The notes beneath the pieces are model-generated. The model ran no database searches, was not told where the DNA came from, and saw nothing but the letters and a program-made list of their open reading frames with translations. A stretch of DNA of 64,000 bases from Staphylococcus sp. Marseille-Q5304 (GTDB taxonomy: Bacteria; Bacillota; Bacilli; Staphylococcales; Staphylococcaceae): the NCBI RefSeq assembly GCF_943737015.1, contig NZ_CALSFP010000001.1, positions 1,302,001-1,366,000 of the forward strand, read 5' to 3'. The position numbers and the translations under genes are program-made. This document shows, piece by piece, positions 26,733-35,220 of the stretch. Positions within the stretch are counted from its first letter, which is position 1, and every line of letters starts with the position of its first letter.

Positions 26733-26943
26733 ATTATGCTCCTTTTTATATTTAATTGGATTATGTCGAAATGCACTTGTCGTATACTGTAATTTTAGTA
26801 AATGACGAAGTATATCAAAAGAAGTAAGGATGGTAACTCTAATGAAAAGACTGGCCCGAAATGAACCCGTCAAATCATTAAATGTTACCCCTGACCTCTT
26901 TCAAATTACTCCTAGGTGTGCGCTGCGTTTTCAAAGTTCTGCT

Positions 26944-29382
26944 TTAATTATTTCCATTCTCGGTTGATTGTGTTTCGGTTGAATTGCTATTAGATGTATT
27001 CTCTTCGTTTGATTGATCTGTTTCATTTGATGGTTTTTCTTCAGATTGTTGGTCTTCAGAAGATGAATTATTGGTTTCATCTGCTGTGTTGCCTTCGTTT
27101 GAATCTTTATTCACTGATGCATCATCTTTCTCATCTTCTTTTGACTTATCTTTATCATCTTTTTTCGCTTTATCTTTCGATGACTTTTTAGGTTGTGGTT
27201 TAGTTTCACCACTTATTTGTTTTGATGAAAGTGTAACTTCAATTTTGTCATTCTTACCGATGTTTTGACCTTTATTTACAGATTGTTTTGACACAAATCC
27301 GCTACCTTTCATTGTAACTTTCGTATGCGTCATTTTTTCAAATGCGACTACTTCTTCTTTAGTCCAACCTGACATATCAGGCATTGTTAAATCTCCATCA
27401 GTTAGCAATAATACCTTACTATTTGGAAGTATCTGTTTATTCGCTTTAACAGACTGTTCTTGAACTTTTTCTCCGTTACCGATAACAACTGGCTCAAGTG
27501 ATTTGCCGTTAATTGTGTTTTCTGCTTTATCTACGCCTTGGCCTTCTACACTTGGCACCTTACTATATTTAACGTCAGCTTTACCTTTTGATTTTTCATC
27601 TGTTTTTAAGTAGTTAAGTGTATTTTTCATGATTGGTTTAAATGCTTTACTTACACCCATTTCATAAGCTTCTTTATCATTTTTCTGAGCTAAACTCATA
27701 CCAGCATAAACGATGACTTTTGGATTCTTCTTCGGAGCATCACCGATGAAGCTTACGAAGTATGGGTTTTCACCTTTAACATAACCGCCATTATCAGAGT
27801 CAGCTACTTGTGCAGTACCTGTCTTACCTTCCATATCGTAACTATCATCTCGATAGTTTTTAGCGTGACTATCTTTACTGTTAACTACTTTATCTAATTC
27901 AGTTCGAACTTTTTTAGCAGTATTCTTAGTAATTGGCTTGCCTGCAAACTGTTTTTTACCTTTATAAAATGTCTTATTACTTACTGGATTAGTAACACTG
28001 TTAACATACCAAGGTTTAAGTATTTTACCGTCATTTAAGAATGAAGATTGCGCTCTTAACATTTGTACAGGCGTAACTGTTGTTGATTGACCGAATGAAG
28101 TTGTTTTTTGCTGAGCTTCATTATCCCAAGCAATGCCACCTTCAGCTTCACTATCAAACATACCGTTTGTTGATTTACCGAAACCAAATTTTTCATACCA
28201 ATGTTTCATCTTATCAGCACCAACGAGATCTTGTAAGTGCATCATTAATGTATTTGATGAGTAAGTAAAACCAAGTGTCATTGGGATATCGCCCCAACCG
28301 ACTTTATTCCAGTCAGAGATTTCATCTCCCATAACTTTTCTAGGTCTCGCTTTATATTTCTTATTAGGTTTAAATTTACCTTCTTGAATTGCAGCTGCTA
28401 AACCAAATGATTTAAATGTAGAGCCTGGTTCATAGGTATTTTGATATAAATCATTTGCCCAGTTTTTACCAAAATCTTCACCTGTTTCAGGGTTAAATGT
28501 TGGTCGTTGACTATAAGCTAATATCTCTCCAGTTTTAGCATCCATAACTACTGCAAATAAGTCCTTAGGTTGATAGTGATCGACCATATCATTTAATGCT
28601 TCTTCGACGAACACCTGAATATTAGAATCTATTGTTAAATGCACGTCATCTCCGCGTTGTGGTGTCTTTTCTTTTTTAGAACTTGGAGCAATGTAACCCC
28701 AGATGTCGTGAATATAAGATAACGCACCTTTTTTACCTGCTAAGTTCGTATTAAATATTTTTTCAACACCCATAGCACCTTTAAGTTCACCGCTATCTGG
28801 GTCTTTTTGTGCAATACCAATTAGATGTGAAGCGAATTTACCATTTGGATAGAAACGTTCAGTTTCAGGATATAGCGTTATACCTGGTAAATGCATTTTT
28901 TCAATCTTTTGTTTATCTTTATATGTTAAATCTTGTCCTTTTCGACCAAATTCAACTTGGAATGCTTTTTTATTATTCAATCTTTTTTCTATTTCTTCTG
29001 GCGTCATGTCGATTACTGTAGATAGCTTTTTAGCTGTTTTCTTCTTATCAGTAACGTGTTTAGGTTTATCGCTACCTTCACTCGCCTTTTTATCAATGAT
29101 TGCAACAAGTTTATATCTTTCAACGTCTTCGGCTAATATTTTGCCTTTTCTATCGTAAATTTTACCGCGTTCTGCTTGTTGTTGTTCTTTCACCATATAC
29201 TTTTGGTTTGCTTTCATGATTAAATCTTGTCCAGCTGCATGTCCAGTTAACATGATATAAGAATACCTTAAAACCAACGTAAAAAAGAGCAGTCCGAATC
29301 CAAGGATGAGTAGGACTGCCCCTATTTTATTTTGTTTTATAGGTAATTTTGGTTTTTTAAATTTAATTTTTCGCTTCGCCAT
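26944..29382 (-). CDS. pbp1: Penicillin-binding protein 1 (class B, division transpeptidase)
   Basis: 812 residues, longer than the 744 I remember for S. aureus PBP1. One N-terminal membrane anchor (about 22-46), a dimerisation domain, then the transpeptidase with STFK (catalytic Ser 321), SSN (375-377) and KTGTA (520-524), and two PASTA domains (about 600-725). The last about 85 residues are a low-complexity Lys/Asp then Glu/Asn/Ser/Thr tail, which explains the extra length. Septal peptidoglycan cross-linking partner of FtsW. Overlaps ftsL by 20 nt. Confidence 0.96.
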   Translation of the reverse strand: MAKRKIKFKKPKLPIKQNKIGAVLLILGFGLLFFTLVLRYSYIMLTGHAAGQDLIMKANQKYMVKEQQQAERGKIYDRKGKILAEDVERYKLVAIIDKKASEGSDKPKHVTDKKKTAKKLSTVIDMTPEEIEKRLNNKKAFQVEFGRKGQDLTYKDKQKIEKMHLPGITLYPETERFYPNGKFASHLIGIAQKDPDSGELKGAMGVEKIFNTNLAGKKGALSYIHDIWGYIAPSSKKEKTPQRGDDVHLTIDSNIQVFVEEALNDMVDHYQPKDLFAVVMDAKTGEILAYSQRPTFNPETGEDFGKNWANDLYQNTYEPGSTFKSFGLAAAIQEGKFKPNKKYKARPRKVMGDEISDWNKVGWGDIPMTLGFTYSSNTLMMHLQDLVGADKMKHWYEKFGFGKSTNGMFDSEAEGGIAWDNEAQQKTTSFGQSTTVTPVQMLRAQSSFLNDGKILKPWYVNSVTNPVSNKTFYKGKKQFAGKPITKNTAKKVRTELDKVVNSKDSHAKNYRDDSYDMEGKTGTAQVADSDNGGYVKGENPYFVSFIGDAPKKNPKVIVYAGMSLAQKNDKEAYEMGVSKAFKPIMKNTLNYLKTDEKSKGKADVKYSKVPSVEGQGVDKAENTINGKSLEPVVIGNGEKVQEQSVKANKQILPNSKVLLLTDGDLTMPDMSGWTKEEVVAFEKMTHTKVTMKGSGFVSKQSVNKGQNIGKNDKIEVTLSSKQISGETKPQPKKSSKDKAKKDDKDKSKEDEKDDASVNKDSNEGNTADETNNSSSEDQQSEEKPSNETDQSNEENTSNSNSTETQSTENGNN

Positions 29383-29770
29383 TATTACGCACTACCTTTA
29401 CATTATCGTTCTTAAGGCTCATACCTTGATCTTTAGCCTTGTCGTAAATGCGTTCATATGATGAGTTCTTTTTAATTTCAGATTCGATAGCGCTATTCTC
29501 ACTTGCTTGTTTTTCGATTTTTGAATCTAAATCTGCAATTTTGCCTCGAGTATCATACGCATCCATTTTTAAAGATAGCATATAAATACTAATTAAAGCA
29601 ATTAAAGTTATAAGTGATATGTATAACATCTTTTCAAATTTAGTAAGCTGTACAACGACTTTGCGTTTGACGCTCTTCTTTTCTTTTTGGGTATTCGGTT
29701 GCGAGTCCGGAATTTGATGTGCTGTATTATCGTACGGTTGATATATCTTTTCTACGGCCACTCTTTTCAC
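29363..29770 (-). CDS. ftsL: Cell division protein FtsL
   Basis: 135 residues: a basic cytoplasmic N-terminus, one membrane segment (about 50-70, LYISLITLIALISIYML) and an extracellular coiled coil (about 75-115, KIADLDSKIEKQASENSAIE). It fits FtsL in size and position between rsmH and pbp1. It forms a complex with DivIB and DivIC. It starts 4 nt after rsmH ends. Confidence 0.93.
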   Translation of the reverse strand: MKRVAVEKIYQPYDNTAHQIPDSQPNTQKEKKSVKRKVVVQLTKFEKMLYISLITLIALISIYMLSLKMDAYDTRGKIADLDSKIEKQASENSAIESEIKKNSSYERIYDKAKDQGMSLKNDNVKVVRNNGEAKN

Positions 29771-29773
29771 TCC

Positions 29774-30709
29774 TTATTTTAATATTTCTGCTACTCGTAA
29801 TTTTGCACTACGGGCACGATTATTATTTTCTAAATCTGTCTCACTTGCGACAATTGGTTTGCGATTTACTCTTTTTAACTTTGGCGTATATGCTTCAGGA
29901 ATTACTGGTAAACCTCGTGGTGTTTCAGGCCCCTTTTCATATTCTTGAAACATTTGTTTACACAAACGGTCTTCAAGAGAATGGAAAGTGATGACCGATA
30001 TTCTACCTTCTACGCTCACATGTTCAATCGCTTGCTCTAATGATTCTTCAAATGCCGCTAATTCGTCATTAACAGCAATTCTGATTGCTTGAAAGATTCT
30101 TTTAGCCGGGTGACCGCCTTTACGTCTTGCTTTAGCAGGTATCCCTTCTTTAATTACATCTACAAGCTCTAGCGTTGTTTCAATACTTTTAACTTCTCTA
30201 TTTTGCTCAATTCGTCTAGCGATTTGTTTAGAAAATTTCTCCTCACCATAGCGGTGGAATATTCTTACTAAATCTTCAAATCGCCATTCATTTACTACTT
30301 CATATGCTGATAGGGATTGTGTTTGATCCATGCGCATATCTAATTTTGCATCTTGATGATAACTAAAACCTCTTTCAGGCACATCAAGTTGTGGACTCGA
30401 TACGCCAAGGTCGTAATAGATACCATCCACTTTTTCAATATTTAATGATTTCAAAATGTTGTCTAATTCTCGGAAATTGCTGTGAATGAATGTTACTTTA
30501 TCTAAATGGTCTTTCAAAACTTCTTTCGCATTTTCAATTGCTTGTGTATCTTGATCGATTGCAATTAGTTTGCCATTGTCATTTAACTGTTCTAGTAAAT
30601 ATAAGGCGTGACCTGCTCCACCTAATGTACAGTCCACATACACACCATCTTCTTTTATATTTAAGTAATCAATGGTTTCTTTAAGCATTACACTGACATG
30701 ATGAAACAC
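29774..30709 (-). CDS. rsmH: 16S rRNA (cytosine-1402-N4)-methyltransferase
   Basis: 311 residues. SAM-dependent methyltransferase acting on C1402 in the ribosomal P site. Motif [17 protein letters not shown] is at about 25-40, with [15 protein letters not shown] (about 95-109) and the C-terminal [15 protein letters not shown] block. Second gene of the dcw cluster (mraW in older naming), 14 nt after mraZ. Confidence 0.97.
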   Translation of the reverse strand: MFHHVSVMLKETIDYLNIKEDGVYVDCTLGGAGHALYLLEQLNDNGKLIAIDQDTQAIENAKEVLKDHLDKVTFIHSNFRELDNILKSLNIEKVDGIYYDLGVSSPQLDVPERGFSYHQDAKLDMRMDQTQSLSAYEVVNEWRFEDLVRIFHRYGEEKFSKQIARRIEQNREVKSIETTLELVDVIKEGIPAKARRKGGHPAKRIFQAIRIAVNDELAAFEESLEQAIEHVSVEGRISVITFHSLEDRLCKQMFQEYEKGPETPRGLPVIPEAYTPKLKRVNRKPIVASETDLENNNRARSAKLRVAEILK

Positions 30710-30723
30710 GTTAACGCCTCCGT

Positions 30724-31155
30724 TTAAAATTCAAAATCAATCAAATCTTCTGCAATATCTTCAAAGCTTTCTTCAGATTCTTCATAGAAATTATTCCAAG
30801 TTTCTCTATCCCAAATCTCAATTCGATTTGAAACACCGATAACTGTACATTCTTTGTTCAAATTGGCGTATTGTCGTAAATTCTGAGGGATGTTGATACG
30901 CCCTTGCTTGTCTAACTCCACCTCAACGGCTCCTGAAAAGAACATACGCATAAATTTACGTGCATCCTTTTTCGTCATAGGTAAGGTTTTCATTTTTTCT
31001 TCGATGACTTGCCATTCTTCTAAAGTGTAGCCAAACAAACATTTATCAAGGCCTCTAGTAATTATAAAACGTTCATTTAAGTCATATCTAAATTTGGACG
31101 GAACAATCATGCGTCCTTTTGTGTCCAACTGATGATCGTATTCTCCCATGAACAT
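30724..31155 (-). CDS. mraZ: Transcriptional regulator MraZ
   Basis: 143 residues, virtually identical to the S. aureus protein as I remember it. Two tandem SpoVT/AbrB-like DNA-binding domains, each with a DxKGR or DKQGR turn ([13 protein letters not shown] about 11-23; [13 protein letters not shown] about 84-96). It is the first dcw gene and binds GTGG-type repeats in its own promoter, which are visible upstream. Confidence 0.97.
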   Translation of the reverse strand: MFMGEYDHQLDTKGRMIVPSKFRYDLNERFIITRGLDKCLFGYTLEEWQVIEEKMKTLPMTKKDARKFMRMFFSGAVEVELDKQGRINIPQNLRQYANLNKECTVIGVSNRIEIWDRETWNNFYEESEESFEDIAEDLIDFEF

Positions 31156-31191
31156 TTTATAATCACCTCACCTTCTTATATCTATAATTTA

Positions 31192-31223
31192 CCACATCTC
31201 ACCACTATCCTCCACTAATTATA
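31192..31223 (-). promoter_or_regulatory. dcw operon promoter -10 and MraZ operator
   Basis: On the minus strand TATAAT (31218-31223) is followed by three GTGG boxes (CCAC on plus at 31192-31195, 31202-31205 and 31212-31215) with an exact 10-nt period. This matches the known layout of MraZ boxes (direct GTGG/TGGG repeats once per helical turn) near the start site of mraZ. A clear -35 is not present, which could fit an activated or regulated promoter. Confidence 0.8.
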
Positions 31224-31255
31224 CAAAATTCCCCAAAATTTATCATAATACAAAA

Positions 31256-31290
31256 AAATAACCCGATTCATCTCGAAGATGAATCGGGCA
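31256..31290 (-). terminator. Terminator of bshC
   Basis: CCCGATTCATCT / AGATGAATCGGG stem (31262-31289) with a CGA loop region; on the minus strand it is followed by TTATTTTTTT. It begins 16 nt after the bshC stop and separates bshC from the dcw operon. Confidence 0.9.
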
Positions 31291-31304
31291 AATCCCAACG
31301 CGCT

Positions 31305-32918
31305 CTAAGGTTTTATGATTATATGGTCAAAGGTGTAGGAAAGTGGAGGGTAGGTGGAGGGACTGAACACATCCAGCCCAAATTCATTTAAAATTTGGAG
31401 CGGATTCCATATTCTTTCTTGCAAACCACCCATTGGATGTAGCACATGTTTAATTTCTCTAAAATGTTTCATACTTACATCATTTTCTCTTTCAATATTA
31501 AGCAAATACCTTTTTAGCAAATAATCGAATTGTTGTTGATGAATTTCATTATTTTTAGCGAGTAAATTTTTATTATCATTATTATTCTCTACTTTGGATT
31601 CTAATGATTGATATAAGTTCGCTTGTTCTTCTTTTAAGGCACTCACACGCTCAATAAAATCTGTAGAAGCTCTAGCTCTAATAAATTTATCTTTATCTTC
31701 TACTATGCCATTTTCGATAATTTGTGCTGTATTGAGCTCGTACTGGGAAATTAATTTTTCAATTCTTTCATTTAAATAGCTAATACGTAGACGTGGCATT
31801 ACGATTGGCAAAGGTATATTTAACAGAGTGAAAATATCATTTAACTCTGTCCAATATTTTATTTCACTTGGACCACCTACAAAGGCTACCGTGTTAAATA
31901 ACCATTCTTCCATTAATGGACGGGTCACAACGTTATTTGAAAAACGGTGAGGTTCTTCATCTAATATTTTGAAAAGTTGTTCCTTCGTATATTTCTCATC
32001 CGATTTAGACAAATAATAGTAGTCATTTTCAAACGTCAATAGTTGACGCTTCTCATCTTTTTCTAAAAATAGATGTACATTACTATCAGTTTGAATCATT
32101 TGTTCGATATTATTTGCCATCGTATCCTGCTGTGTCTTTCTAAATGTTGAATCAATTTGTTGATGATTTTCAATTATTGTTTTGAAAAATGGACGTTCAA
32201 ATGATCTTAACTTTTTATTATTCGCATCAATTAATAAGAGACCGTAATCTTTGAACACTTCATGGATAAGCGCCTTAAACATATCAGACCAATAATCATA
32301 ACGCTCGATAATATTTGTACATATCTCAATTAATGGCTTTGTATGTTTCGTTTCTTTTAATTCTTTAAAGAAACGGTTCAAACTATTTAATAATTCGTCC
32401 TTGTCCGGCTTATAATTGGAAACGCCATTTTCTGGTGGTTCTAACGTATGATATTTAACTTTTTTCAACTCTGCTTTCTGCCGATTGTATACATTGAAAT
32501 GGTTAACTTCTTCGAAATCATGATCTTCTCCAGCTATCCAAAATACCGGTACAACATTGAAATCATACTCTTTTGAAAGTTGCTGACTTAAAGTAATAAT
32601 GGAAAAGATTTTATGGAAAGTATATAACGGTCCACCAAATAGTCCAGCTTGTTGACCACCTATTACTACTTTAGCGCCCTTAGACAAGGATTGAATATGA
32701 TCTTTTTGAAGTTCAGTAAGGTCTAAATCATTCATATAATCGTTAATAATATTCGCTAACTTTTGTTCCCTACCATTATTTTCGCTTTTTAATTTATTGA
32801 GATAATCGGTTGAATGCATCGCATTATAATGAAAAAACTGAGTAACCTGTTTATCGTCTTGTTTTATTTTAGAAATAAATTGATCTTTTTCATTAAGTTT
32901 CTTTATCAGACAATCCAT
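31305..32918 (-). CDS. bshC: Putative cysteine ligase for bacillithiol synthesis
   Basis: 537 residues. BshC adds cysteine to GlcN-malate to finish the low-molecular-weight thiol bacillithiol. Family blocks are visible: [20 protein letters not shown] (about 84-103), [18 protein letters not shown] (about 123-140), and the C-terminal [14 protein letters not shown] (about 495-508). The position just upstream of mraZ is conserved in staphylococci. It has a coiled coil (about 420-460). Confidence 0.94.
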   Translation of the reverse strand: MDCLIKKLNEKDQFISKIKQDDKQVTQFFHYNAMHSTDYLNKLKSENNGREQKLANIINDYMNDLDLTELQKDHIQSLSKGAKVVIGGQQAGLFGGPLYTFHKIFSIITLSQQLSKEYDFNVVPVFWIAGEDHDFEEVNHFNVYNRQKAELKKVKYHTLEPPENGVSNYKPDKDELLNSLNRFFKELKETKHTKPLIEICTNIIERYDYWSDMFKALIHEVFKDYGLLLIDANNKKLRSFERPFFKTIIENHQQIDSTFRKTQQDTMANNIEQMIQTDSNVHLFLEKDEKRQLLTFENDYYYLSKSDEKYTKEQLFKILDEEPHRFSNNVVTRPLMEEWLFNTVAFVGGPSEIKYWTELNDIFTLLNIPLPIVMPRLRISYLNERIEKLISQYELNTAQIIENGIVEDKDKFIRARASTDFIERVSALKEEQANLYQSLESKVENNNDNKNLLAKNNEIHQQQFDYLLKRYLLNIERENDVSMKHFREIKHVLHPMGGLQERIWNPLQILNEFGLDVFSPSTYPPLSYTFDHIIIKP

Positions 32919-33129
32919 TTATATATTTCTCCTTATGTAATCTGTTCTTAATTAGTATAAAGCGTAAGGCGTTTATTGACAATTTAACGGCTTAAATTGA
33001 CTTTTAAAACTTAAAATCTTATGAATGTCTAAAAATCTAAACAAGTATTTATGCAGTGAAACTATAATTTTGGAAAATGAAGTAAGTTAGTTAAACAGTA
33101 ATTATTGTGAAATTCGCTTAAAAATCATG

Positions 33130-33135
33130 TATAAT
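33130..33135 (+). promoter_or_regulatory. -10 element of the GNAT acetyltransferase gene
   Basis: A perfect TATAAT (33130-33135) lies about 25 nt before the AAGGGGGA ribosome site of the gene at 33165. The -35 is poor (TTGTGA at a long spacing of 19). Confidence 0.5.
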
Positions 33136-33164
33136 GGTAATATGATAACGAAGGGGGAACGTCT

Positions 33165-33605
33165 ATGAGTAATGTAAAACGTCTTGATATTAACTACAAA
33201 ACAGACGAGCTTTTTAAAGACTTTAGAAATTTTGGAAATGAAAATTTATACTTTGTCGATGAACTTCGTGGTGAAATGATCGACGCAAGTTCAGAGTCAC
33301 CTTTCTATGGAATTTATGTAGGTGATCGATTAGGTGCAAGGATGGCCTTATATAGAAAAGGCGAAGTCGAAGAACAGCACTTCCCTGATTTCGATGATTA
33401 TAATATCCTTTGGAAACTCGAAGTATTAAAAAATTTCCAAGATAGAGGATATGGTACAGAATTAATTAATTTTGCAAAAGAACAAGGACGCCCAATTAAA
33501 GTGATCGCTCGTAACCAATCAAAAGATTTCTTCATTAAACATGGTTTTGAAGATTTAAATAAGAAGAATAAAGATGATCACGATATCTTAATTTGGACTC
33601 CATAA
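33165..33605 (+). CDS. GNAT-family N-acetyltransferase
   Basis: 146 residues. The acetyl-CoA-binding motif is FQDRGYGTELINFAKEQGRP (about 95-114), with a C-terminal VIARNQSKDFFIKHGF strand-helix. The N-terminal part (VKRLDINYKTDELFKDFRNF) matches the conserved staphylococcal protein found next to bshC. Substrate unknown. AAGGGGGAACG precedes the ATG and a terminator follows, so it is a single-gene unit, read opposite to its neighbours. Confidence 0.9.
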   Translation: MSNVKRLDINYKTDELFKDFRNFGNENLYFVDELRGEMIDASSESPFYGIYVGDRLGARMALYRKGEVEEQHFPDFDDYNILWKLEVLKNFQDRGYGTELINFAKEQGRPIKVIARNQSKDFFIKHGFEDLNKKNKDDHDILIWTP

Positions 33606-33608
33606 TAG

Positions 33609-33640
33609 AGTTGTGCTATGTAATTAGCACAACTTTTTTA
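33609..33640 (+). terminator. Terminator of the GNAT gene
   Basis: AGTTGTGCTA (33609-33618) / TAGCACAACT (33625-33634) with a 6-nt loop, followed by six T. Very close to the stop codon. Confidence 0.92.
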
Positions 33641-33889
33641 CTTTATATATGCTTAACTTTTGTATATATAATGGTAGAAACGCGACACAGCCATTATTAT
33701 TTATAGCAAATCATTGTTAAAATCTATTGATTTCGCTCTAAATGTACAAGCGAGTTTTTCTTAGAACACAAATAGTCCATCTAATTTAATAGATGGGGTT
33801 GTAAATGCAAAGACGTTAAATATTACATAAAATTGGATAGGTTAATCATTCCAAACTCCCATCATCCCCATAAAAATTTTTTTAATACA
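33641..33889. other. Non-coding gap before the PSM cluster terminator
   Basis: About 250 bases, A+T rich. It includes a short imperfect palindrome (CCATCTAATTTAATAGATGG at 33778-33797). No frame with a ribosome site was found on either strand. Confidence 0.4.
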
Positions 33890-33924
33890 AAAAAACGACC
33901 AAGGTTATTACCCTGGTCGTTGCT
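33888..33924 (-). terminator. Terminator of the PSM-beta operon
   Basis: ACGACCAAGGT / ACCCTGGTCGT stem (about 33894-33920, one mismatch) followed on the minus strand by TTTTTTTG. It lies 20 nt past the stop of the last PSM gene. Confidence 0.88.
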
Positions 33925-33939
33925 TATATTAATTCAATC

Positions 33940-34074
33940 TTATAGTCCGAATGCTTTTGAGATTAAGCCAGCTGCGTTTTCGATGATTCCAACGATGCTT
34001 GTACCTAATTTAGCGTTGTCTCCTGCTTTACCTGCTTCGATTGCTGCTTTGATGTTTTCGATTAATTTTTCCAT
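33940..34074 (-). CDS. Beta-type phenol-soluble modulin, copy 1 (last in operon)
   Basis: 44 residues starting MEKLIENIKAAIEAGKAGDN and ending LISKAFGL. Amphipathic, no Cys, with the family core KLGTSIVGIIENAAGLISKAF. Beta-PSMs are secreted without a signal peptide through the Pmt ABC transporter; they act as surfactants and help structure biofilm, and related peptides from other staphylococci inhibit bacteria. AGGAGTT precedes the ATG. It is the most divergent at the N-terminus from copies 2 and 3. Confidence 0.92.
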   Translation of the reverse strand: MEKLIENIKAAIEAGKAGDNAKLGTSIVGIIENAAGLISKAFGL

Positions 34075-34117
34075 GATTAATAACTCCTTTATTTTTTATT
34101 TTAATTTAAAGTGTAAC

Positions 34118-34258
34118 TTATAGTCCGAATGCTTTTGAGATTAAACCTGCACCAGCTTCAACGATGCTTACGATGTTTTTACCTAAGTCTGCACCGTTAC
34201 CTGATTTTGCCGCTTCTACTGTGTTTGCGATTGCTTCTGCTAATTTTTGCATGTTCAT
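34118..34258 (-). CDS. Beta-type phenol-soluble modulin, copy 2
   Basis: 46 residues from ATG 34258, or 44 from the second Met (34252). It begins MNMQKLAEAIANTVEAAKSG and ends VEAGAGLISKAFGL. The MQKLAEAIA opening is shared with S. haemolyticus and S. epidermidis beta-PSMs. The encoded protein is identical to copy 3. AAGGAGT lies 5 nt before the first ATG. Confidence 0.92.
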   Translation of the reverse strand: MNMQKLAEAIANTVEAAKSGNGADLGKNIVSIVEAGAGLISKAFGL

Positions 34259-34291
34259 TACTCCTTACGTTTTAAATTTTTTAATTATATC

Positions 34292-34432
34292 TTATAGTCC
34301 GAATGCTTTTGAGATTAAACCTGCACCAGCTTCAACGATGCTTACGATGTTTTTACCTAAGTCTGCACCGTTACCTGATTTTGCTGCTTCTACTGTGTTT
34401 GCGATTGCTTCTGCTAATTTTTGCATGTTCAT
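34292..34432 (-). CDS. Beta-type phenol-soluble modulin, copy 3
   Basis: 46 residues, protein-identical to copy 2; the DNA of the two frames differs by only one silent base (Ala codon GCG versus GCA near 34211/34385). The repeat unit is 174 bp, pointing to a recent tandem duplication. AGAGGTGT is the ribosome site. Same secretion and activity expectations as the other copies. Confidence 0.92.
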   Translation of the reverse strand: MNMQKLAEAIANTVEAAKSGNGADLGKNIVSIVEAGAGLISKAFGL

Positions 34433-34466
34433 TACACCTCTGTTTATAATTTTAATTTTTAATTAA

Positions 34467-34613
34467 TTATTGACCAGTTGCTTTTGAAATTAAATCTGAA
34501 GCTACTTCTGCACCTTTTGTTACGATGTCTACAATGCTAGTTCCTAATTTAGAACCGTCACCTTTGATTGCAGCATCTACAGTGCTTCTAATTGCATCGA
34601 ATAAACCTTCCAT
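34467..34613 (-). CDS. Beta-type phenol-soluble modulin, copy 4 (first in operon)
   Basis: 48 residues: MEGLFDAIRSTVDAAIKGDG, then SKLGTSIVDIVTKGAEVASD, ending LISKATGQ. It keeps the KLGTSIVDIV family core, but the C-terminal segment is longer by four residues and ends TGQ instead of FGL/FGF, so it may behave differently. CAGGGAGTG lies upstream of the ATG. First gene in the operon. Confidence 0.9.
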   Translation of the reverse strand: MEGLFDAIRSTVDAAIKGDGSKLGTSIVDIVTKGAEVASDLISKATGQ

Positions 34614-35160
34614 TATAAACACTCCCTGTAAATGTTATCTTAATGACAATAAATGTTAAAAACGAAGCTGAATCATTAATTTGTTTAGCTATCGTTTCGA
34701 CAACTATAATATAAAATATTTGAGACAAATTTTGGTCAATTATTCCTACTTCGGTACATTTTAGCAATTTCTGTACACGAAATTAGCGCAAAGTACAGTT
34801 TTGAATGCCTAACTGTATTTTACGCCATTCAGTTTCATGTAATTAAGTTAACGAATTATTAATTGAATTTTGCGTGATTGTAAATATCGTCATAATTTTC
34901 AGATTAATATAAGGTTTGATATGTTTTTCTAGATATAATCGGCTATTTCGAGTGGTTTTTCGTGTGGTTTACCAAATTGTAAGTAATTTGATTTATTAAA
35001 AAGAGTGTTGAGAAGGTTTTATATGATAAGTAATCGCTTTCATTTTCTTCATACCTTTTAAGTTAATGGATTAAACATTTTTTATACATTTAATATAAAA
35101 AGTGCAAAAATCTTTAATTTTATCCCCATTAACTCGAGGTTTGGCGTAACTTTGAATACA
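34614..35160. other. Long intergenic region upstream of the PSM operon
   Basis: About 550 bases, very A+T rich, no supported gene. It must hold the PSM promoter: a -35-like TTGACC (minus strand, 34739-34734) with TATATT 20 nt further is a candidate, the long spacer being typical of AgrA-dependent promoters. At 34806-34817 the minus strand reads TACAGTTAGGCA, identical to one half of the agr P2/P3 AgrA box. The rest shows nothing I can name. Confidence 0.4.
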
Positions 35161-35166
35161 TAAATT

Positions 35167-35201
35167 GACGCCTAACTGTTATAGAAGAACAGTTAGGCGT
35201 A
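35167..35201 (-). terminator. Hairpin after the glycosyltransferase gene
   Basis: Perfect 13-bp stem ACGCCTAACTGTT (35168-35180) / AACAGTTAGGCGT (35188-35200), 7-nt loop. It lies 20 nt past the stop of the glycosyltransferase. The T run is weak (TCAATTTAT), so it may end transcription poorly. Each arm contains ACAGTTAGGC, the core of the AgrA box. Confidence 0.55.
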
Positions 35202-35220
35202 TATAAATGTGTTGAAAGGT

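Noticed and set aside
26763..26943. Possible short gene or extension between mraY and pbp1
   Set aside because: The frame can be read upstream of mraY, but it has no ribosome site, and mraY homologues start at the chosen MIYLLA; I regard this as non-coding.
33833..34466. Plus-strand frames of 96 and 100 residues across the PSM genes
   Set aside because: They are antisense to the PSM genes; the second arises from the tandem duplication, giving a false internal repeat protein.
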